A stretch of DNA of 59,874 bases from Branchiostoma floridae (Eukaryota > Chordata > Leptocardii > Amphioxiformes > Branchiostomatidae): contig NC_049997.1 in the NCBI RefSeq assembly GCF_000003815.2, forward strand, positions 15,490,753-15,550,626, written 5' to 3'. Made by a program: the position numbers and the translations under genes. This document shows positions 12,001 to 23,500 of the stretch, in pieces. Position 1 is the stretch's first letter, and the number at the start of each line of letters is the position of its first letter. Under the pieces are notes generated by a model. The model saw only the letters and a program-made list of their open reading frames with translations, was not told the DNA's origin and made no database searches.

Positions 12001-13625
12001 GCGATCCTATCTACCCAAGGTCAGGCTGGTACTTCAGGTGATATGGAATACGCAGTTTGTATCCTACAGGTACGTACCTCCATGATTCGAGAGTTGACGC
12101 TGGTGCCGATAATCCCAGTACAGATCCTGGGCAGTAAACCTCGGTACAGCCCCAGAAACCCGTCTATCTTACGGATGTGACCCACTGTGGGATGGAAAAC
12201 GTTACTGACATTGATTGAAGGTGTTGATTCTTGTTTTTCAACAACACCAAAAAAGAAATGGAAAGTCATCTTGATAGAGTTTTAGCTCACTGAGAGCTAG
12301 TCTTCCACTGGTTATGACAGAGAAGAAAGACGCTATGTACAGTATTTACAGGTTGATTGTCCCTGGGAAATTCCCCTACTATTAGCTCTTTTTAACAAGC
12401 ATATTATGAACAGTGGACCATGGCTTAACGTCCCATCCTAAGGACCACAACCCTTTCTGGCAATGTGCATGTTGTTTGAGCGACACAGCCAGAATCAAAC
12501 TCACAGCTTCTAGTTCCAGAGGCAGGGCTGCTATTAAACCACTGGACTACACACTAACATGGGCTTGAAGGTTCACTATGCTGGGAAAAGGAATCTTACC
12601 AGTGAGCCCTCCTTTGCAAATGTACTGGTAATTGGAAGCTTAAACTTTTAAAGCTATCTATTGGGGATGAAATTCTTAAATGGGCATAAAATTCTTAAAG
12701 ACAGTACTAGCAACAAATACTGCAATGATGGGCTACTACTAGTACTAGTATTTAGGACACTTGCATGTAACGTAAGGCATGACTATTTTTTTCTGAGCTT
12801 GTACAAAAATTATATATACAATTAGACTACTTTTCATTTCTAAAAATAATTATAGCGGGTCTTGAAGAAAGAGAACTTACTGTACTGCAGCAGCCCTGGT
12901 AGTATCAGGATGGGCCGACCAAACAGGTTGGTGGTGGCACGGGGAGGGAAGGGCTCATGACCAACCTTCAGGGACAGACAGATAAGAGACATGTCATTTA
13001 TGACCATAAACCTTACATTTAGACATACACCCAAAATTAGAGCTGTGCACCCAATTTTTTTCTGTGGGTGCACTGGTGTCCCTGAAATATTTTCGTAGTT
13101 TTACGTATGTAGAGATATCAAAATATAATAGAATACAACATTTCCTAGACATCTAGAAAGACAATAAAATGCCTGACATATCAGTATTAGTACTTGTTTA
13201 ACTCAAGAATTTGGGTTCATCAAAATTTGATGCTCCAAAACGTGTGCATATACCGTAGCATAATTTATAGATACAGCAGAAATGTATTATGCCCCAATGA
13301 TATTCCATTGTATTTTTTTACAACTTGTCTGCCTGCTAAAACCAAGGACATCAGCTTATCCATCGTGTGACCCAAAATCACGTAAGGCGGGTTACACGAG
13401 TGGGGAGGGGGGCGATCCAAGTGTCACCCCACCCCACTTGTACTACACCTCTAGCTAACACCTGAAGCCTCTCACCTGTATGAGGACTTTAACGTAAGTC
13501 ATGGGATGAGAGGCGGTGGTGATGCCCACCCCCAGCAGCACGTGTGACCAGTCCAGGTCAGGGGAGGAACCACTGACCTCCCCTTCTTCTCCATCACCAT
13601 TTTTTTCTCGACCGAACATCGCCAT
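6083..13625 (-). CDS. MTCH2: Mitochondrial carrier homolog 2 (MTCH2)
   Basis: Outer-mitochondrial-membrane member of the SLC25 superfamily; in mammals MTCH2 acts as a membrane-protein insertase and tBID receptor. Eleven exons join in phase to 321 aa plus stop (human about 303): 13476-13625, 12881-12965, 12078-12184, 11479-11559, 11033-11090, 10406-10457, 9974-10033, 9291-9390, 7684-7799, 6704-6779, 6083-6163. Junctions are GT-AG. Diagnostic stretches are [91 protein letters not shown] and [10 protein letters not shown], all collinear with vertebrate MTCH2. The start at 13625 has A at -3 and G at +4; a second Met follows two codons later. An in-frame upstream Met at 13724 would add 33 residues that MTCH2 does not normally have. 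The N-terminus carries an extra acidic stretch ([10 protein letters not shown]). Exon 8 ends in a minisatellite. Confidence 0.95.
7051..7571. mobile_element. Pogo/Tc1-like MITE, copy 1 (MTCH2 intron)
   Basis: Ends CAGTCAAACCTGTATTAGCG and GACAGGTTTGACTG are inverted repeats next to TA dinucleotides. Near the ends are repeated AGCGGCCACCT words. Related copies lie at 19000-19229 and 50661-51004. The CAGTCAAACC end is of the kind seen in pogo/Tigger-type elements. No transposase is present. Confidence 0.75.
8308..9333 (-). repeat. 53-bp minisatellite carrying the MTCH2 exon 8 splice donor
   Basis: About 19 tandem units, with GAGAACTTAC starting every 53 bases from 8308 to 9281. Read on the gene strand, each unit holds the last 36-38 bases of exon 8 (ending CCTAATGATGAATCT) followed by the donor gtaagttctc. 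The unit nearest the exon supplies the real exon end (9291). Units differ mainly at two sites (GTTGAT/GTTAAT and AGA/GGG). One unit, starting at 8520, is 72 bases long because of an inverted insertion. Confidence 0.95.
10538..10884. mobile_element. hAT-like MITE with CAGGGCT ends, copy 1
   Basis: Left end CAGGGCTAAAAATACTT and right end GGTATTTTGAGCC form inverted repeats. The interior is rich in ACCTGCA/TGCAGGT words. A second copy lies at 24466-24817 and a fragment at 35797-35886. The CAGGG-type end suggests hAT; a clean 8-bp target duplication was not found. Confidence 0.65.
12410..12575 (-). mobile_element. tRNA-derived SINE-like sequence
   Basis: On the minus strand there is an A-box-like TGTAGTCCAGTGGTTTAAT followed by a B-box-like GAGTTTGATTCTGGC at tRNA-like spacing. 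The sequence carries no other tRNA fold that I can complete, so it is taken as a SINE head and not a tRNA gene. It lies in the MTCH2 intron between exons 2 and 3. Confidence 0.55.
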
Positions 13626-14514
13626 TTTGCTTCCCACTGCCACCAAACGCAACAAAGATATATCGTGTTTCGTGAGAATATTAGATAAAGAAAACAGACG
13701 GATATTCACCAGAACTGATATCATGTCGTGAGTAGATGTTTTGCTACATGTTTATTCTGCATAAAATGCATTTCTCTACGATAAAAGACGGAAAAATCAA
13801 ATTCTAATGGTTTGCGTTTGTCTGCGAACACCATCTGATACTCATTCAACCATTCACCTGCCACACATGACGTCACACAAGTTCCCACACCTGTTTGCAC
13901 CTGTTCACCAATGCTACCTGTTCGCTAATTGTTAGACTTTTGGTGTTTGTTTGTTTGTTTGTTTGTATCACATAAAAGGTAAACAGTCTCCTCATGCACC
14001 CAGGTCGTTACGTTACTGGAGTGGAACCACGTCTGAAAAACAAGACTTTAGTAATAACGGGGAGGGTCCAAAGTCCGGTAAGGTCCAATGTCCGGTAACG
14101 TTTTAAAAATCATTGTTGCGGAGACATGCATGGGTAGCTGCGCATGATAAGTACAACTAGTTATGGACTAAACCTTGTTGTAAATAACTGCAAAGCGGAA
14201 GTATGTGTTGAAGTTCGTAAGTCCCAGTAGATAAAGATCGAAAAAATTGCACAAGTTTCACGCCTTCCGTACAGGCTGACGAGGGAACTTGCTGAGAACA
14301 TGGTCTTCGAAACTGTTGAATTATACTTCGTACAATGCATCATGTGATAATATGTCACCACATACATGAAGGTTATTTATTAAACTTTCCATTGAAAACA
14401 CAGATGAGTCTTGTCTTTGTCTTTACCTTGGATAATCGGAGCTAAAATGATGACCACTGTTTGAGGTATTACAGGCAGCTCTATAAGGCGGTGCGCCAGG
14501 CTAGAAGCGCCACG

Positions 14515-14570
14515 TTTCTATTGGTCGTTGCTATCTCACTGCTATCCGATGGTGCAATCCCATTGGTCGG
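14515..14570 (-). promoter_or_regulatory. Two CCAAT boxes, possible MTCH2 promoter
   Basis: ATTGGTCG occurs at 14520 and 14562, giving two CCAAT boxes on the minus (MTCH2) strand 42 bases apart in a locally GC-richer stretch. They lie about 0.9 kb upstream of the MTCH2 start codon, so a 5' untranslated exon would be needed. Weak evidence only. Confidence 0.3.
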
Positions 14571-15990
14571 GAAATACAGCGACGGGATACAACAGTTTCG
14601 CCTAGAAATGTAGATTTCGTGTGATATCAACATTTGAGGAGCGAAAATAAGACGGTCTTCTCTTGCATATTCTAGGTAGGTCATACTCTACATGATTTAG
14701 TGAAACTATATTAATCAAAACTGGCCCATATATATGTATCCAAAACTTGCCGCATGCCGGAAATCGCTTGCTAATAGCTCTGGGGACCAGGTAAAGCACA
14801 ATAACGTTACAGGTAATTTTTACTGGGGACCAGGTAAAGGTGGGGTCAGAGTGTCACACCTGCGTATATATTTAAGTCTGTATGAGGCGCGCATGGGAGT
14901 ATTTACCTCCACCAGGCTCCACAGGTCGTTGGAAAAATAATAGAAATTGGACAAACGTAAATGGTAACATGTCAGCAAGTTAGCTGGGTTGCTTACCATA
15001 CTTCTTCATACTAACTCATCTGGCATGTTGTGTATCTATATTTGTCCAATATGTATGGAAAAGCAGTGTATTTAGGGACATAAAGACGACAGAAGGTAGT
15101 TTCAGATTGTAATATTTTCAAATATTTCAGTTTGATACCAACGTTCGTAGACTTGATACCCTTTTTTTCAATACAACGTATATAGGTTACTGTGCGGATA
15201 AAGGTGAACTCAGCCGTTACGTATGTGTGACCCCACCTTAACACACCGTACAGGTCTACTCTACTCTACTCTACTCTAGGTAATATTTGTGTTGGCTTTT
15301 AGCTCTGGGGAACTATTTGAAGATTATACTGCGAAATACCGGTGTACAGTTAAATATAATTACTAGGTGTACGGCATGTTAAACAAAAAATTGAATCATG
15401 GTATAGCCTGGAGGTATGCCAGCTAAAGTCTTTATTCAAAAGTAAAATATACTGTTCCTGATCACTCAGCAGGGCATCAAAACACGACTTAGTTAATGCC
15501 TGACACTTACATGTACATTTCTTATCAATGTGCAAGAACTACATCAGAACTCCAAAACACAAGCTATTTCCCTTTCACTAATTGCATAATCAAATTTATG
15601 CCATAAACCTGATATTTGCATATGGCATACTGGCCTTAAAACATGATAAAAGTAACAAGACAGCGAATATGAGCTGACAGGTGTATGTCGAATTTTTAAA
15701 AAATTGTATCTGAATGGTCACAGAAAAATGCTGTTCTGGTAAAAACGTGGAGGACCTGTCATCATTACCACAAAAAGAACACCAGCATGGGTCTTTACAT
15801 CAGATCAAAGCAGTTAAACTTGCCAACAATATACAGAATTCTATTGTTTCTCGTTACTTAAACCTTAACCTTTAATTACTATTAAGTCGCAAAAGGCAAT
15901 GTACATGGTAAAAGTATGTATTCTCATCCTATCATATTCCTTTCTGTCAGCGAGAAAATGGAATACAGAATCATCTCTCTACTCACACTT

Positions 15991-16505
15991 TACTGTAAAT
16001 ACTCTTTTCATGGGAATTTTGTTCGTGGTCGGTTTGAGTTTGCAATAGCACTAATTTCACATAATATATGGTAATGGAACCCTAGTGCCTGATTAACAGA
16101 CTTTTATGGACAGCCAGTCATGCAGCAACTACTTTATTGCGATAGGCAAGACTGCTTCAGGCGGTCATAACAGTCCCTTTTGGCAGTGCTGGTGTGATCA
16201 TCAACTGTCACTGAGCTAAATATTACTGAGCGATCCTCTGGATACCTAGCACCTTTTGAATTTGTATTCAATGTTCTAAGACTGGGTCTGTGTTCAAATT
16301 GTACTTTGCATATATTCATGCGTCTTCACCATAGCAGGCATCTCCAACACATCATAATACTGTATAATGTATAGTATCACATGTAGCTCTAGGACAGGGT
16401 AGGTGTGGACAATACAAAAACATGGTGGTTTTGAGTTTGCGATAAAGCGGTCACCGCGAAAACCGTGTACATAAAACCACCAAGAACATTTTTGTATTTA
16501 CAGTA
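15991..16505. mobile_element. TIR element with TACTGTAAAT ends
   Basis: Starts TACTGTAAATACTC and ends GTATTTACAGTA. Near both ends are words such as TTTGAGTTTGCGATA and GGTCACCGCGAAAACCG. The latter also occurs in the related element at 29068-29287. Non-coding. Confidence 0.6.
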
Positions 16506-17565
16506 TTACACAATTACCTACAATTTTTATACAATGATAGTTAAAAGATACGTTAAATGATGATCTTATTATATGCATGACATCTGTGCACACATTTAAT
16601 CTAAAAAAAAATGTAACTGTTCAGCAGCTGAAGAATGGCCCATAGATTGCCAAAACATCAGAAAATGAATACAAATGTCAATTAAGTCAGAGGAGGATGT
16701 TGGAAAGCACAAAAATGATTTGTTGTTCAGTGTACCATACTCTGTCATGTTCTACCTACCTGACCACATACATGTAGATTTCATAATGTAGACAACCTTT
16801 TTTGGCAACCCTTTTATTATTCGGGCCCATCAGTTTCATTTCCCAGAGGATATCATGCAGATAATTGAATTAACATGACCTTTAATAGGCCACAGTAAGA
16901 ATTAACTGCATCTATATTTTCCAAAATCAAGAAAAAAATTTCACACCTTCCATGTTGTAAGTTTTTTACCATTAGAAATAAAGCCACTCAACAACTTTTC
17001 AGTACAGAAAATTGACCTTAGTGCCTCTATATATACTAGTAAGCTCCTTACAATGTGGGTTCTTTTATCAATGCAGCAAAGGTTTCATTCCTGAAGTATG
17101 CAAGTACAACATAAGACTTGTACTTATGGTACATGTACTTTGAAACAAACAGATACAGCTACTAGTAGTGTAGTACTACAGTACTAGTGTTTGTTTGCTT
17201 CAAGCCAGAAACATATCGTTCTTGATGTTTTGTATTAACTAGTCCTTTGCCCCAGCCTTTTTGAGAACAAACAAACAAACAAATTAAATTTGGCGTGTCC
17301 TTAAGAACTTCTGAAAAGTACTTCCATGAAGATGTATGGACACTTCATCCAACAGATAACTTCAGTCCATGCAGTATAGTACATGAGGAACTTGGATAAA
17401 AAACAATGTCTTATTGAACAGCTTTTCATATTTCAGCCTTACCACGGGTATGTAAATACAGCCTTCACTATATATTCTAATTGTACATTGTGATACCCGT
17501 ACTACACTTTCGATATACTTGACATATCCAGAATTATATATACTATAGAAGCTTGAGTGAAGCTA

Positions 17566-20500
17566 TTAACAAGAAGAGGTAACCAATGGTTCAGCCATGT
17601 TTAAATCCATACAGTGGTAAAGATCATTCCTGATCTTCTTGCGCATGTATGGCCCTACATCCTTCTGTGGCCTGTCCGGGATTGTCCTGGTCACAGCAAA
17701 CTCTTTGTAGTTCTGAAGTTGTAAACACAGAAAATTGCTATTAGTTTTATCATCAGCATCATATGTTGAAGGTATTGGGTCATGGAACTCTAGATTTTTA
17801 TTCATTTCTTGTACTAAATTAGCACTTACTGTAATACATGATTTTTTCAATGTACTTTTATGTTCACAGTTTTCACGGTGAGGACTGTAACATGAACTTA
17901 TCATTAATGATAACAAATAATTTGTCATAGTGACAATAACAAATACTTTGTTCACCATGAACATTTAGTTCTGAGAACAAGTTAGACAGTGAAAGTTTGG
18001 TATCGAGAAGACAAAGATTGAACTTACGTCAACAATCCATGCCATATTGTAGATGGTATGTGCACCACAGTCACTGCCATTTCTTTGAAGAGGTACCTTG
18101 AATGAAGTATCAGAAAATATATTACATGTAATCTGAAGCTGATTGAGCAGGGAGTCCTGAAGAGTCTACCTTATTAGCTGAAATTATGTTTTGAATGCAG
18201 AATAATCGATGTCTGTGTCACATATTAATAATTGTATTGAGAGTAGAGATGTTTAAAGCTAATCCCAAAACATACAAGATTTACATGGGACTGTACATGT
18301 TATAAATTGGAATGTAGAATCTTGTTAGACTTACAAATGTAGATCCTGTCAGATAATACCAAGCTTTAGGTAATACTTTAATCAGCCTCAGGGTTATGTT
18401 TGGTACATGTAGTGGTCTATAACTTATAAGTTGAATTAGTCTTTTGTAAAACCCTCTTGGCCTATAAACATAATAAAGGTGACTTTTTTGGTCCAACTTC
18501 TGCTTCAATTCAATCTGCTAGCCTGATTAAATTTCGCTTATACTATATCATAGCAGCCTGCCCAACATCCGACTGGCCTTCATCCAGGAAGGGGCATAAA
18601 GCCCCGGATAGCATAGTTAGTACACTGACTACAATTTTGCAGGTCCTTCCAAAACTGTCATTTTAAAGTCACAGATATATATCTCCATGTCACCATTGTT
18701 AAGTACTGATTCATTATTCCAATTTTAATGAAGCAAAATGAATCATAACTTGTAATCATATCTTGTACTAATTCAACTCACCTTCACACTTGTGATCTGT
18801 AGCTCATCACATTCCTGTCCAGATGCACCAGACAGATATCTGTAGTAAGATACTTGTCTTGAGTTTTTCTCATATAACATTATATATTACACTTCTCTAA
18901 AGGTCATGGTGAACTGATGCAGAAGTTCAAATGATATTCATATTATTAAATTTTGTTTGCGTTTTTTGTCTACTCATCAACTTGCACCTTTCACTGATAC
19001 AGTCAAACCTCTCTATAGCGGCCACTCAAGGGACAGGAGAAATATGGCCACTATAGAGAAAATGCTGATCAATTGACCAGGAGCGCGTTGGACAGGTGGC
19101 CGCTATAGATTATTTCTCAATGCTTTAATATAATAATGTCAATGGGAAAAATTCAAAGGACCGACAGAAAGTGACTGCAATGGCCAGGTGATTGATATGC
19201 AAAGGTGACTGCTAATACAGGTTTGACTGTGTAAACGTTACAAAAAGTACAGCAATAAGTATGATAGCTCTGTAGGATATGATGCCAAATCTCAAGCAAT
19301 TGTACCTTCTTAAACTACTACACCTTACACTTACATGTGCTAAAAATCATCAAGCATTGATGCTACTTAAGTTGCAGATTGAAACCTGAAACAAATATTT
19401 CACCTCTTGATAGCAGTTACATCATCTCCATTTGCTTTTCCATGTCCAAGACTGTCCAGCACTAACAGCTGACTCCTATAGTATGAAATAAATAGCAACT
19501 TTAATATTATATTCTATTTAATTTTATATAAGGCCATGTTGATTTGATTATATGGATGACATCCGCGCTCGCACCAATTTTTGGCTGTTTCAAAAAAAAA
19601 AGTTTTCGACCACACAATAAATTGGTCAAAGAGAATAAAAGAGGCTGTAAAATGAGCACAAATATTCTGTAGAGTAGATTGAAAAAAAGTATCAGAAAAC
19701 AGATAACTAATGCCATAGAATGCCAAAATAAATCTAAAGGCAAAGAATACGATGTGAAAGGACAGAAAGACAGAAATCTATTGTAGGTTGGCGGGGGGGG
19801 GGGGCATTTAGGTCCAGAGGATCATTTCCAGGTCCGGACCTGAACCTGGACCTGATTGTCTGTTGAAACTTGAGAACTGGCAATACTCAAAACAATGGTA
19901 ATTGCTCAATTTTGCTACAAAGGAATCTGTTTGGTGGATTATTGGACTCCCACTGGCATTTTAAAATCCCATCTCCATGTAATAAAGACTTAACTGTCTC
20001 TGTACCTTTGACTGTAGAAACTTGGTACAATTGACTATAATAGTCTAAACTCTATTTTTATGTTTTCTTAGCCCCTGGTAAGACCCCAATGCCTGCCGAC
20101 ATAGTGTGTCCATTTTGTAATTGGCAAAACCTGCTCCTCTGATTTTTTTCAGGTCTGTTTTTTCGGTTCAGTCCAAGAAGAAGAAAATGTTTTGCACCCG
20201 TATGATGTACTGGTGCCTACACCTAACCGTTGGTATACCATACTATTTGTGTTTAGTCCTATGTTCAACCTTCCTGGCCACTTTGATTTCATACTGAAGG
20301 CAACTTTTTTTTGGCCAACCTTTTTTTTTTTATTCGCTCGCTCGCATCAGTTTTGGAGTTCCCAGAGGATGTCATCCATATAATCAAATCAACATGGCCT
20401 AATTGTATTTATACATCTAATGGGTCAAATCACTATTCATCTAACAGTTCTAATTATGATATCAAGATTCAGATACCTTGTTAAGTGTGGGACATATACC

Positions 20501-23500
20501 TTGGCAATTTGTTAAGCATGGGACATACACCTTAAATTGTTAAGTGTGGGATATACAAATTGGTCAATGGTCAGCATTTAGATTAGTGGTCTTCCCCCCC
20601 CCCCCCCCCAAATTATCAGAGTTTTTATGTCGGAATCTATGACATTCGAATTTTTATTGTCCCTAAGACTTGTGCGATCATAATCAAATATTTTCAGCAT
20701 TTACATATTAAAGTGTGTGAAAGCATCAAGAAATATTTGTAAGAATAAGATATACATTTCATGTTTTTCTTACCTTTTAGGGTTGTTTGATACAGCTACA
20801 TGTACACACAGAACCTTCCAGTGGTTTTGGCTGTAGGATAATAGGGAAAAGAGATCTTTATCTGATAACTGAAATGGTAACAGCAGACTTACATGTGTAA
20901 TTTGTTTTTACATGTATGTACCAGGTCTTTTTTGACTTGGACTTTTCACGGGGATCAAAATGACATTTATACATGTGTAGAGATTACAATCCAGTAGAAT
21001 CGCTATTGTCCTAGGAGAGATCGAGATCGGAGTTGGTCCTAGGGCAGACTGTGATCACGATCTCTCCCAGGTCAATCAGCGATTCTACTAGTATGGATTG
21101 CGATCGGGATCTGTCCTAGGACCAACTCCGATCCAAACTCAAATTCTGCTAAGATATAGGAAACAGACTGCGATCGGGATCTGTCCTAGGACAATCTGCT
21201 ATTCTACTAGACTAAGTACAGATTGCAATCGGGATCTGTCCTAGGACCAACTCCGATCCAGTCTCAAATGGTTCTAAGATATAAGAACAGCAATACTTTT
21301 TTTGATAAACCATGATTTCGATAATAGTAAAATTAATGCAAACCTACCAACTTTTTACCAACTACTGACTCAAGCCTACTTGTGGCACTAATCTACAAAT
21401 GTTAACTTCACTCAAGACCTATTGATACCAATTTGATTTGAGCAAACCACAGAACGCGTTCTAGAGTGGTTCATCAGAATATGCACATATTTCAAGGTGT
21501 CCTCATGACACAATAAAGTCGTATCCGGTAGTAAAGTGACTTTATTTCTAACAATATATCCCTTCAAGTTACCTGCAAACTGGAATTAACATGAATTGTA
21601 GTCCTTCCATGGCGTGCCCCTGTGCTGCATAGCGTCCACGCTTCAGCTCTTGGGTGAAGGTGGACTCAAATATCTGGATGTTGGTCTGTACTCTTTCAGA
21701 CATTCCGTATGAAAGTTGCCTGTGATGAAGATTCCAATTGCATATTAGGCCACAGCAAGTAAATTTTATGGATGACATCAGTGCGNNNNNNNNNNNNNNN
21801 NNNNNNNNNNNNNNNNNNNNNNNNNNNNNNNNNNNNNNNNNNNNNNNNNNNNNNNNNNNNNNNNNNNNNNNNNNNNNNNNNNNNNNNNNNNNNNNNNNNN
21901 NNNNNNNNNNNNNNNNNNNNNNNNNNNNNNNNNNNNNNNNNNNNNNNNNNNNNNNNNNNNNNNNNNNNNNNNNNNNNNNNNNNNNNNNNNNNNNNNNNNN
22001 NNNNNNNNNNNNNNNNNNNNNNNNNNNNNNNNNNNNNNNNNNNNNNNNNNNNNNNNNNNNNNNNNNNNNNNNNNNNNNNNNNNNNNNNNNNNNNNNNNNN
22101 NNNNNNNNNNNNNNNNNNNNNNNNNNNNNNNNNNNNNNNNNNNNNNNNNNNNNNNNNNNNNNNNNNNNNNNNNNNNNNNNNNNNNNNNNNNNNNNNNNNN
22201 NNNNNNNNNNNNNNNNNNNNNNNNNNNNNNNNNNNNNNNNNNNNNNNNNNNNNNNNNNNNNNNNNNNNNNNNNNNNNNNNNNNNNNNNNNNNNNNNNNNN
22301 NNNNNNNNNNNNNNNNNNNNNNNNNNNNNNNNNNNNNNNNNNNNNNNNNNNNNNNNNNNNNNNNNNNNNNNNNNNNNNNNNNNNNNNNNNNNNNNNNNNN
22401 NNNNNNNNNNNNNNNNNNNNNNNNNNNNNNNNNNNNNNNNNNNNNNNNNNNNNNNNNNNNNNNNNNNNNNNNNNNNNNNNNNNNNNNNNNNNNNNNNNNN
22501 NNNNNNNNNNNNNNNNNNNNNNNNNNNNNNNNNNNNNNNNNNNNNNNNNNNNNNNNNNNNNNNNNNNNNNNNNNNNNNNNNNNNNNNNNNNNNNNNNNNN
22601 NNNNNNNNNNNNNNNNNNNNNNNNNNNNNNNNNNNNNNNNNNNNNNNNNNNNNNNNNNNNNNNNNNNNNNNNNNNNNNNNNNNNNNNNNNNNNNNNNNNN
22701 NNNNNNNTGAGCAATATGTTGTATTGTAGTCTAATAATTGTACTTGTAGTACTTGTAGAAGTGACACATGTGAGGTACCCAGGACTGTAGTTGTAGAAAT
22801 GAAACTTATTGGATAGTTGTAAAAGTGACACCAATATAGAAGCTATGAGTGTGGTTACCAACTTTGTTGGTGATGCCAGTCTACCACACTAGTGTCACTA
22901 TTACCACACCAGTACATGTCTTGAATACAAGAATGAATGCCTTGTTGGCTCTAATACCATGTTTTCTCCCTTTGATTCTTGTCACAACATTCATCACAAC
23001 TTTATGGTGCCTATTTTTGAAAATGTACCCATCTTGTATTTTTTTCGCCCTATCGCACTATTTTTGCAGTCTGCAGAGGATGTCATCCTTAAAATTTACT
23101 TGCTGTGGCCTTATGTATAAATGTGGGGAGGGCAACTTGCAAATTTGCTTTTGTACCTGTTTTGCACTCCCCTTCACTTCCTGTGATAAACTTAAATAAA
23201 GAAAATAAATGATCCAGAGAGGGGTAGCTCATATAAAAGTTTATTCTGAGATTGCAGAACATTTACTGGCCCTACTATTCAAGTACATGGTCACTTCCAC
23301 TTGACCAACCAATTTTTCCCAGGACCAAAATAGCATATTTCAATGCATTTTTCTGTTTTAGAAAAAAAAACCATGTAACAATGTACATTTAAACCAGGTA
23401 ACAATGTTTTAACTTTAAGACCAGCAGACTGTTGGAAGCTTTAATTGAGCTTGTAAGTTGTATGTCAATATTTGTCATAATGCAACCTATCAGGCAACCT

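Larger units (their letters stand above)
13626..17565. other. Intergenic stretch between MTCH2 and the OTU-PHD-Ulp1 gene
   Basis: No exon recognised. The left part should hold the MTCH2 5' untranslated region and promoter; the right part should hold the 3' untranslated region of the next gene. It contains short (GTTT)n and (TCTAC)n runs and an inverted-repeat element at 15991-16505. A segment at about 14880-15060 resembles 48290-48440. Confidence 0.55.

Noticed and set aside
21569-22861. Long frames of 312-430 codons
   Set aside because: They consist almost wholly of X from the N run. Only the 21573-21719 part is a true exon.
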